From positions 1-8,347 of the forward strand of contig DASSKW010000075.1 in the NCBI GenBank assembly GCA_035690065.1: a DNA stretch of 8,347 nucleotides, in the 5' to 3' direction. The translations under genes and the position numbers were made by a program. Positions 1-6,300 of this stretch are shown one piece after another (position 1 is the first letter of the stretch; every line of letters starts with the position of its first letter). Below the pieces are notes generated by a model. That model had not been told where the DNA came from. It saw only the letters and a list, made by a program, of their open reading frames with translations, and made no database searches. The stretch comes from DASSKW01 sp035690065 (GTDB taxonomy: Bacteria; Pseudomonadota; Gammaproteobacteria; Natronospirales; REEB76).

Positions 1-61
1 ATGTGGATGCCAGTCAGACTGCCTATCTTTTGAGTCTGCGCGTCTATTATTAGAGGACAAA

Positions 62-550
62 ATGCGTAACCGTCTCGCTCTGTTGTTTTGTGTCGCGCTG
101 ATGCTGGCGTGCGGCAGCGCACGCGCAGCGAGCGATTGGTCGGTGTACTGGGGCGCGGGCGGCGGGTTACTGCTGCCGAAAGACGCTGGCAACCGCATCG
201 GACTCAACGCGGGCGGCCGCTTCGGACTCGAGAACGAGCGGCTGCCCGGGTTTGCACTGGAAGGCGATCTCACCACCACGTTGATCAAGGGTCATTTCGA
301 CAATCGCGATCTCAAACTCACCAGCCTCGCCGGCTATCTCGCCTGGCGCAGCAGTGGGCGCTGGTATCTGAAGGCGCGGGTCGGTGGCGTCTGGGAATGG
401 ACCAAAGTCGGGAATGGTTCCGCAAATGACAATGGCTTGAGTGGCGGCATCGGCGGCGGTTATCGTTTCACCGATGGGCGTGCGCTGGAACTGGAATTCA
501 CGCTGATCGAAAAGAACGTCAACATGCTGAGTCTGACGTATCAGTTTTGA
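62..550 (+). CDS. Small secreted outer-membrane beta-barrel-like protein
   Basis: The product is 162 residues. It begins with a typical Sec signal peptide: Arg residues at 2 and 4, a hydrophobic core LALLFCVALMLA, and a probable cut after ARA at residue 22. The rest alternates polar and hydrophobic residues in Gly- and aromatic-rich strands, as in small 8-stranded barrels of the OmpA/OmpW/PagP kind. It ends in Phe (LSLTYQF), the terminal aromatic recognised by the BAM assembly machinery. The start is supported by AGAGGA at 52-57, four bases before the ATG. I infer an outer-membrane location. No family-specific motif allows a named function, so it remains an uncharacterised barrel protein. It converges with the protease gene on the opposite strand, and no promoter is clear in the 61 bp available upstream. 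Confidence 0.8.
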   Translation: MRNRLALLFCVALMLACGSARAASDWSVYWGAGGGLLLPKDAGNRIGLNAGGRFGLENERLPGFALEGDLTTTLIKGHFDNRDLKLTSLAGYLAWRSSGRWYLKARVGGVWEWTKVGNGSANDNGLSGGIGGGYRFTDGRALELEFTLIEKNVNMLSLTYQF

Positions 551-572
551 GATTCTTTCTGATTTCTTTTCT

Positions 573-647
573 CGTCATTCCCGCGCACGCCTACAGGGAT
601 GTAGGCGATAGAGCGACGCAGGATGCCAAAGCCGAGGCGGGAATCCA
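573..647 (+). repeat. CGTCATTCC palindromic repeat, copy 1 (long form)
   Basis: The left end reads CGTCATTCCCGC (573-584) and the right end GCGGGAATCCA (637-647), forming complementary termini. Inside is a second perfect hairpin: CGCCTACA (588-595) and TGTAGGCG (600-607) around a GGGA loop. Four other members of the family in this window share the CGTCA...TCCA ends. Confidence 0.75.
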
Positions 648-658
648 TCCAGGTTCTT

Positions 659-685
659 CGTCACCCCGGCGAAGGCCGGGGTCCA
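659..685 (+). repeat. CGTCATTCC-type palindromic repeat, copy 2 (short form)
   Basis: ACCCCGGC (663-670) and GCCGGGGT (675-682) pair perfectly around a GAAG loop. The flanking CGTCA and TCCA are the family ends. The stem sequence differs from copy 1 but keeps its pairing, which suggests compensatory change. Confidence 0.75.
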
Positions 686-704
686 GTCAAGAAACTGAAT
701 TTTC

Positions 705-764
705 TGGATTCCGGCTCGAATGAAGTCCGATCTATCCTGAGCTGATCGAAGAACGGGAATGACG
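705..764 (-). repeat. CGTCATTCC-type palindromic repeat, copy 3 (inverted, longer)
   Basis: TGGATTCC (705-712) and GGAATGACG (756-764) are the family ends in reverse orientation relative to copies 1 and 2. The interior of about 43 bases shows no strong internal pairing, so this looks like a diverged copy. Confidence 0.6.
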
Positions 765-771
765 GCAAATA

Positions 772-795
772 GAAGGGCCCCTCACGGGGCCCTTC
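772..795 (-). terminator. Rho-independent-type terminator of the Do-family protease gene
   Basis: GAAGGGCCCC (772-781) and GGGGCCCTTC (786-795) form a perfect 10-bp stem with a four-base loop. It lies 24 bp beyond the protease stop codon. On the minus strand it is followed by TATTTG, a short and imperfect U-tract. Because the hairpin is nearly symmetric it may also stop transcription coming from the barrel gene. Confidence 0.75.
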
Positions 796-818
796 GCTAG
801 CACTCAATCAAAAAACGA

Positions 819-2201
819 TTACTGCAGTACGACGTAGAACGCCTGATCCTGTCGTTGTACCCGCAACGCCACTCCGCCTTTGGTCTTGCCGAGCACCTTG
901 CGGAATTCGTCTACGTTCGAGATCGGCGTGCGGTTCACTCCGGTGATGATGTCGCCCGGACGCAGTCCTGCCGTGTAGGCTTCACTGTCGCGGTCAACAC
1001 CGGTCACCTGCACACCTTTCACCTGGCCGTACAGCGGCGAACCCGCATCCATGTTGCTGACCGACAGCCCCATCAGTTCCGGGTGTTCCTTGGCGCTGAT
1101 GCTTTCCGACTCCCGCTTGCCGATGGTGGCGACAATCGTCATCGGCTTGCCGTCGCGCAGGATGCCGAGGGTTACCTTGCTGCCGACCCGCATCACACCG
1201 ATCGCATTGCTCACGTCGGCCGAACCGGTAACCGGTGAGCCGTTGACACTGGTGATCACGTCATTGGCCTTGATGCCGGCTTTCTCGGCTTCCGAGCCCG
1301 GTGTTACCTGCGACACGATCGCCCCCTGATTCACGTTGATGCCCAGAGGTTTTGCCAGTTCAGGCGTCAGATCCTGTACTCCCACGCCGAGCACGCCGCG
1401 CTCCACCTTGCCGTACTTGATTAGCTGTTCCATCACCGTCCTGGCCATGTCGATCGGGATCGCGAAGCCGATGCCGATGTTGCCGCCGCCACGCGACAGG
1501 ATCGCGGTGTTGATGCCGACCAGGTTACCTTCGAGATCCACCAGTGCACCACCGGAGTTGCCGGGGTTGATGGAGGCGTCAGTCTGGATGAAATCCTCGT
1601 ATTTGCCGTCACCGACCTGATTACGACCGCGGCCCTTGGCGCTGACGATACCGGCCGTCACGGAGTGGTTGAGACCGAACGGGTTGCCGATGGCGACCAC
1701 GAAATCGCCCACCTGCAGTTTCGCCGAATCACCCAGCGGGATCGCAGTGAGATCCTTGGCGTCGATCTTGAGCACCGCGATATCGGTATCCGGATCGGTA
1801 CCGATCACCTTGGCCTTGAAACTGCGGTTGTCGTTGAGCGTGACCGTGATCTGGTCCGCGTTCTCCACCACATGGTTGTTGGTGAGGATGTAACCCTTGT
1901 CGGCATCCACGATCACGCCCGAGCCCAGGCTCTGGAACTTGCGCTGTGTCTGCTGCGGGCCCTGGTTGCCGAAGAACTGCTGGAAGAACGGGTCGTTGAA
2001 GAATGGATTGGCCCGCACGTTCACATGGCCGCGTGTCGAGACGTTCACCACTGCCGGCGTCACGCGTTTGATCATCGGCGCCAGCGTCGGCACCGGCTGG
2101 CCACTCACGAACGGTGGCGGCATGTGCGCAGAAGCAGTGAGTGGATTGAAATACAGGAGCGTCGCGCACAGCGCGACAGTGAGGCTCAGATAGCGTTTCA
2201 T
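819..2201 (-). CDS. Do-family (DegP/DegQ/MucD-type) periplasmic serine endoprotease
   Basis: This is a 460-residue HtrA-family protease that degrades, and may chaperone, misfolded envelope proteins in the periplasm. A signal peptide covers residues 1-25 (MKRYLSLTVALCATLL..., cut after ASA). The trypsin-like domain spans about residues 40-260, with the triad His110 (TNNHVV), Asp140 (DTDIAVL) and Ser216 (GNSGGAL). Two PDZ domains follow, at about 268-360 and 375-458. The length matches two-PDZ Do proteases. The loop before the protease core (NPFFNDPFFQQFFGNQGPQQ) is Phe/Gln-rich and short, closer to DegQ/MucD than to E. coli DegP. I chose the ATG at 2201 because AGAGGG sits six bases upstream of it on the minus strand. 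A second ATG at 2207 abuts that site, and a farther one at 2297 would bury the signal peptide. The gene lies downstream of hsp20 on the same strand but behind that gene's terminator. The exact DegP/DegQ/MucD assignment is not decidable here. Confidence 0.95.
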   Translation of the reverse strand: MKRYLSLTVALCATLLYFNPLTASAHMPPPFVSGQPVPTLAPMIKRVTPAVVNVSTRGHVNVRANPFFNDPFFQQFFGNQGPQQTQRKFQSLGSGVIVDADKGYILTNNHVVENADQITVTLNDNRSFKAKVIGTDPDTDIAVLKIDAKDLTAIPLGDSAKLQVGDFVVAIGNPFGLNHSVTAGIVSAKGRGRNQVGDGKYEDFIQTDASINPGNSGGALVDLEGNLVGINTAILSRGGGNIGIGFAIPIDMARTVMEQLIKYGKVERGVLGVGVQDLTPELAKPLGINVNQGAIVSQVTPGSEAEKAGIKANDVITSVNGSPVTGSADVSNAIGVMRVGSKVTLGILRDGKPMTIVATIGKRESESISAKEHPELMGLSVSNMDAGSPLYGQVKGVQVTGVDRDSEAYTAGLRPGDIITGVNRTPISNVDEFRKVLGKTKGGVALRVQRQDQAFYVVLQ

Positions 2202-2269
2202 TCTCATCCCTCTTGTCGTTGTGGACACGGATGCAGGACACGGCAGCAACACCGCGCTGCATAAAGACC

Positions 2270-2297
2270 GATATAGCAGCACCCCCGTGCTGTGCAA
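2270..2297 (-). promoter_or_regulatory. Candidate promoter of the protease gene with an internal palindrome
   Basis: On the minus strand TTGCAC (2292-2297) and TATATC (2270-2275) are separated by 16 bp, a fair sigma-70-like match. The spacer holds CAGCAC/GTGCTG around four C's (2277-2292), a perfect 6-bp inverted repeat that could be an operator. I found no convincing sigma-E (GGAACTT) site. The assignment rests on base matching only. Confidence 0.3.
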
Positions 2298-2395
2298 GAT
2301 TGCATTGAAGGTGCCGCCAAGTCCGCTACGGGGTAAACGATGGGGATTAGCGGAGCATTGACGGCACAGTTAGAGACATCCCGCTGCACGTAAAA

Positions 2396-2419
2396 GTTCC
2401 CCGCCGGGCGACGGGGAAC
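2396..2419 (-). terminator. Rho-independent terminator of hsp20
   Basis: GTTCCCCG (2396-2403) and CGGGGAAC (2412-2419) form an 8-bp stem around an eight-base loop. On the minus strand it is followed by TTTTA. It lies 16 bp past the hsp20 stop codon, so it should separate hsp20 from the downstream protease gene. Confidence 0.8.
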
Positions 2420-2435
2420 ATTACCGCTGCTTAAT

Positions 2436-2858
2436 TCAAGCCGCCTTCACCGTGATACGCCTCGGCTGCACCTTGGCGTGCTTCGGGATCACGATCTCGA
2501 GCACCCCGTTGCTGCCGCGGGCGCTGACGCCTTCGGCATTGGCGGTGTCGGGCAGGGTGAAGCGGCGGAAGAACTGGCCGTTGACGCGCTCGACGCGGCG
2601 CCAGCCATCCTTCTCGTCACGCACTTCGCTCTTGCGCTCGCCGCGCAGGGTCAGGATGCCGTCTTCCATGGTCACTTCGATGTCTTTCGGGTCCACGCCC
2701 GGCACATCGGCATGGATCACGAAGCGCTCGGCTTCCTCCTTGATGTCCACTGCCGGTACCCAATCGGTCGCGGCGGCTTCGTCGCGGTTGTAAAGGCGGT
2801 TCATCTCGTTGTGGAGCTGGCTCATCAGACTCCAGGGTTCAAAACGGATCATGTTCAT
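2436..2858 (-). CDS. Hsp20/alpha-crystallin family small heat-shock protein
   Basis: The product is a 140-residue ATP-independent holdase that binds unfolding proteins in the cytoplasm. The N-terminal arm (MNMIRFEPWSLMSQLHNEMN) is typical of class A bacterial small heat-shock proteins. The alpha-crystallin domain spans about residues 33-126, with VDIKEEAERFVIHADVPGV at its start and the family signature NGVLEIVIPK at 117-126. The C-terminal tail carries the I-x-V anchor (Ile135-Thr-Val137) that docks into neighbouring dimers during oligomer assembly. The start at 2858 is fixed by GGAGGA just upstream on the minus strand. The frame stays open upstream to 3029, but that extension lacks family similarity and crosses the promoter. 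A sigma-32-type promoter precedes the gene and a terminator follows it. Confidence 0.95.
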   Translation of the reverse strand: MNMIRFEPWSLMSQLHNEMNRLYNRDEAAATDWVPAVDIKEEAERFVIHADVPGVDPKDIEVTMEDGILTLRGERKSEVRDEKDGWRRVERVNGQFFRRFTLPDTANAEGVSARGSNGVLEIVIPKHAKVQPRRITVKAA

Positions 2859-2900
2859 GGTCGTCCTCCAAAAATACATACCAAACGGATGCCTACTAGG

Positions 2901-2925
2901 TAGGGGCGCTTGCGCACAACTCAAG
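2901..2925 (-). promoter_or_regulatory. Candidate sigma-32 (heat-shock) promoter of hsp20
   Basis: On the minus strand CTTGAG (2920-2925), 13 bp of spacer, then CCCCTA (2901-2906) matches the known sigma-32 pattern CTTGAA-N13/14-CCCCAT closely. It would start transcription near 2890-2895, leaving a 5' leader of about 35 bases that contains the GGAGGA ribosome site. The position fits a heat-shock gene. Confidence 0.7.
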
Positions 2926-3009
2926 CCCCCGGCGTCCCGCGACGGCGTGGAACACGCGAAATTGCATGAGGTGCTTCCCTTGTCTGATGCTTTGTGGTTT
3001 ACTCCCGCC

Positions 3010-3025
3010 ATCCAAGATGTTGTGT
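3010..3025 (+). promoter_or_regulatory. NrdR-box-like site, distal copy
   Basis: The 16-mer ATCCAAGATGTTGTGT resembles the known NrdR operator pattern (acaCwAtATaTwGtgt). It shares the exact 14-mer CAAGATGTTGTGTT (3013-3026) with the proximal site 162 bp downstream. It lies 333 bp before the nrdJa start, far for a simple repressor site, and its role is inferred. Confidence 0.45.
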
Positions 3026-3115
3026 TCACAGGTCTGTCCTGATCGAGCTTGGCAACAGGCTCGAACCGGATGGATATTTGTGCTACAAGTCTTTGATTTC
3101 AAACAGAAAATTTAT

Positions 3116-3195
3116 TTGACAAACCCCGAACTGCGGACTAGTCTTAATGGGTGCCTCGCCGGGCTTTTGAAGCACAAGATGTTGTGTTTTGGTAT
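3116..3195 (+). promoter_or_regulatory. Candidate nrdJa promoter region
   Basis: Two sigma-70-like arrangements are visible. The first is a perfect TTGACA (3116-3121), 17 bp, then a weak TAGTCT (3139-3144). The second is TTGAAG (3167-3172), 17 bp, then TGGTAT (3190-3195), with the NrdR-like box filling the spacer. The first has the better -35. The second has the better relation to the operator. I cannot decide between them. Confidence 0.4.
3172..3187 (+). promoter_or_regulatory. NrdR-box-like site, proximal copy
   Basis: GCACAAGATGTTGTGT matches the imperfect-palindromic NrdR box at 12-13 of 16 positions, including the outer CAC...GTG arms. NrdR is the nucleotide-sensing repressor of bacterial ribonucleotide reductase genes. 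The site falls between candidate -35 and -10 elements upstream of nrdJa, where a bound repressor would block transcription. No other nrd-type gene is nearby. Confidence 0.6.
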
Positions 3196-3212
3196 CCCCA
3201 GCTTTTGCACAG

Positions 3213-3228
3213 TTTATCCACGGATAAA
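3213..3228 (+). promoter_or_regulatory. DnaA-box-like palindrome upstream of nrdJa
   Basis: TTTATCC (3213-3219) and GGATAAA (3222-3228) form a perfect inverted repeat with a two-base centre. The string TTATCCACG (3214-3222) differs from the DnaA box TTATCCACA at the last base. DnaA is known to act on the E. coli nrdAB promoter, so linking nrdJa to replication is plausible but inferred from one near-match. Confidence 0.4.
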
Positions 3229-3290
3229 TGGACTTTTGGCCTGTAAGGGATGCGTTGGTACAGGCCCGCATAGCCACCACTAATAACAAT

Positions 3291-3314
3291 GGGCGCCCCG
3301 CCTCACGGGGGCCC
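3291..3314 (+). promoter_or_regulatory. Hairpin in the nrdJa 5' leader
   Basis: GGGC (3291-3294) with GCCC (3311-3314), and CCCCG (3296-3300) with CGGGG (3306-3310), form a 9-bp GC stem with one bulged G and a CCTCA loop. It ends 28 bases before the start codon and 13 bases before the ribosome site. There is no U-tract, so it is not a complete terminator. Confidence 0.45.
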
Positions 3315-3342
3315 GCAAAGAGATCATGGAGAGCAGGCGTTT

Positions 3343-6300
3343 ATGAAACCCGCATTGCAGATGGCCGCCGATGCCGTCACCGAGATCACCGTGCAGGAAG
3401 CCTCCGCCGATATCTGGGACAAGAAATACCGGCTCAGGGCAAAGGACGGCACCATCATCGACCAGAGCGTGGACGACACCTGGAAGCGGGTGGCGCGCGC
3501 CCTTGCCGACGTCGAAGCCCCCGAGCTGCGCGAAGTCTGGTACGACAAATTCCTGTGGGCATTGCGCCGCGGGGCGATTCCGGCCGGCCGCATCACCTCC
3601 AATGCCGGCGCGTTGGAGCACAAGCCCGCCACCTCCACCATCAACTGCACCGTCTCCGGCACCATCCGCGATTCCATGGACGACATCCTGGGCAAGGTCC
3701 ACGAAGCCGGCCTGACGCTCAAGGCGGGTTGCGGCATCGGCTATGAATTTTCCACCATGCGCCCGCGCGGCGCCTATGTGGCTGGCGCCGGCGCCTACAC
3801 CTCCGGTCCGCTGTCGTTCATGGATATCTACGACAAGATGTGTTTCACGGTCTCGTCTGCCGGCGGCCGCCGCGGCGCGCAGATGGGCACCTTCGAGGTC
3901 GGTCATCCGGACGTGATGGACTTCATCCGCGCCAAACGCGAGAACGGCCGCCTGCGCCAGTTCAACCTCTCGCTGCTGGTGACGCACGACTTCATGGAAG
4001 CCGTGAAGGCGGATGCCGACTGGAAGCTGGCGTTCCCGCTGGACCCGAAAGAAGTCGAGACCGAGAACGTCGATCTCGAAGATGCCGAGAAGATCGTCTG
4101 GCGCGAATGGCCCACCACCGAAGGCTATCTCGTCAACGCCGCCGGTCTGGTCGCCTGCAAGGTCTACAAGACCCTGCACGCGCGCCGTGTCTGGGACATG
4201 ATCATGGCTTCGACGTATGACTTCGCCGAGCCGGGCTTCGTGCTCATCGACAAGGTCAACGAGATGAACAACAACTGGTGGTGCGAAAACATCCGCGCTA
4301 CCAACCCCTGCGTGACGGCGGATACCCGCCTGCACACCCAGTACGGCATGATCCGCATCGGCGATTTGTATCAGAGCGGCGCACCTCTGGAAGTCACCGT
4401 GGACAACCGCGCCCTGGGTGAAGACGCGTATGGCACGACCGTACGCGATGCCAAGCCGGCCTTCATGACCGCGCGCAGCGCCGATGTGTACAAGGTCGTC
4501 ACGAAGGACGGCTACGAAATCAAGGCCACCGAGTGGCACGATTTCTACACCCGGCGCGGCAAGCTCAAACTGCGCGACCTCAAACCCGGTGACGAACTGC
4601 TGGTACAGTCCGGCAAGGGTCAGTTCGGGCGCGAGGGCTCGAAGCAACTGGGCATGCTGTTAGGACTGATTACCGGCGACGGGCACATTACCAACCGTGG
4701 CAAGAATCAGCAGGCGGCGGTGGTGAATTTCTGGGGTGCCGATCGCATTCTTGCCGAAACAGTCACCCCGGTCATCAATAATCTGATTGCCGGCGTTTCA
4801 GACCGGCCGCGTACTTATCGCGTGAAACCGGTTGCGGTCGAGGAACGTAATCATGTGTTCCTGCGTTCCGTGCTGCTGGCGCGCGTTTTGCAACGGTATG
4901 GCTTTACCGCAGAATCCAAGCTCAAGGTGCCGGAAGTCATCTGGCGCGGCTCTGAGGAATGCGTGAAGGCTTATTTGCGCGGGCTGTTCCAGAGCGACGG
5001 TACTGTGAATATTTCCGGTAAAAGCCAAAGTTGCTCCATTCGCCTGGCATCCAGTTATCCGTCCCTGCTCAAGGACGTGCAAATGCTGCTGGCAAATTTC
5101 GGCGTGTTTTGCCGGATACATCAGCGCCGCAACGCCGGAATGCGTACGCTTCCGGATGGAAAAGGCGGCAGCAAGCAATACAAATGCAAAGCAGATTATG
5201 AATTGATAATTGACGGGGAATCGCGCGAAGTCTTCATGCAGGAGATCGGCTTCCTGCTTGATTATAAAAACGACAAGTACCGCGAATGGACTGAAGGCAA
5301 GCTGTTGCGGCAGCGTCGCAAATTTGTCAGCAAAATTGTGGAAATTATTTACGCAGGACGCGAAGCAGTTTACGACACCACACAAAATGACAAAAATACT
5401 GTTATTTTCAACGGTTTGGTCACAGGACAATGCGGAGAGCAACCGCTTCCGCCCTACGGTTCCTGCCTGCTGGGGTCGGTCAACCTCACCCAGTTCGTGC
5501 GCGAGCCGTTCACCGACAAGGCGCACTTCGACTGGGACGAATACCGCGAAGTGGTGAAAGTGTTCACGCGCATGCTCGACAACGTGGTCGAGATCAACGG
5601 CCTGCCGCTCGCCAGGCAGCGCGACGAGATCGCCCGCAAGCGCCGTCACGGCATGGGTTATCTCGGTCTCGGTTCCACCATCACCATGCTGGGCTGGAAA
5701 TACGGCTCTGCGGAATCGGTCAAGTTCACCGAAGATGCCTCGCGTGAGATGGCGATCGCCGGCTGGGAAGAAGCGCTGGAACTGGCGCGCGAGAAAGGCC
5801 CGGCGCCGATCATGGTCGAGGAGTTCGAAGTCACCGCCGAGATGCTGCGCAAGCGTCCCGAGATGGCGCGCGACGGCTGGAAAATCGGTGACAGGATCAA
5901 GGGCAAGGATCTGCACGCCAGCTACAGCCGTTACATGCAGCGCGTCGCCGAAGTCGCGCCCGATCTCGTCGAGCAACTGGCCGAGACCGGCGCGCGTTTC
6001 ACGCACCACACCTCGATCGCGCCCACCGGCACCATCTCGCTGTCGCTCGCCAATAATGCCAGCAACGGCATCGAGCCGAGTTTCGCGCACCACTACTTCC
6101 GCAACGTGATCCGCGAAGGCAAGAAGAGCAAGGAGAAGGTGGACGTGTACTCCTTCGAACTGCTGGCCTATCGCACGCTGGTGAACCCGAAAGCCATGCC
6201 GGATTCCGAGAAGGCCGATGAGAAGCTGCCGGAATGCTTCATCACCGCCGAGCACATCCATCCGAAGGAACACGTGGACATCCAGGCTGCGGCGCAGAAG

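Larger units (their letters stand above)
551..818. other. Convergent intergenic region with palindromic repeats and a terminator
   Basis: This 268-bp gap lies between the barrel-protein gene and the convergent protease gene. I see no credible coding region. It holds three members of a CGTCATTCC-type palindrome family and one strong terminator hairpin, each listed separately. Such elements are commonly found between convergent genes. Confidence 0.8.
2859..3342. other. Divergent intergenic region between hsp20 and nrdJa
   Basis: This 484-bp stretch has no credible gene. Short open frames on both strands have no ribosome site or recognisable product. The left third serves hsp20. The remainder holds the two NrdR-box-like repeats, the DnaA-box-like palindrome, candidate nrdJa promoters and a leader hairpin, each listed separately. 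Confidence 0.75.

Noticed and set aside
62..130. Lipoprotein signal (LAC) in the first gene
   Set aside because: The residues before Cys17 (M-L-A) are a poor lipobox, and a good signal peptidase I site (ARA) follows. The barrel-like C-terminus also argues against it.
2202..2297. Longer protease start at 2297 (adds 32 residues)
   Set aside because: It would place about 32 non-signal residues before a clear signal peptide. The AGAGGG site fits the ATG at 2201.
2859..3029. Longer Hsp20 start at 3029 (adds 57 residues)
   Set aside because: It overlaps the sigma-32 promoter, lacks family similarity, and GGAGGA fixes the start at 2858.
3280..4647. Minus-strand open frame of 455 codons
   Set aside because: It is antisense to the RNR N-terminal half and the intein start, with the His/Gly/Val-rich look typical of mirror frames and no family motif.
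4309..5430. Group I or II intron instead of an intein
   Set aside because: The insertion stays in the host frame with intein blocks A, B, F and G and two LAGLIDADG motifs, all as protein. No RNA splice elements are needed.
4798..6273. Long minus-strand open frame of 491 codons inside nrdJa
   Set aside because: It is a mirror frame of the GC-rich RNR coding sequence and the intein. It has no ribosome site or recognisable domain, and its composition is the reverse reading of a well-supported gene.
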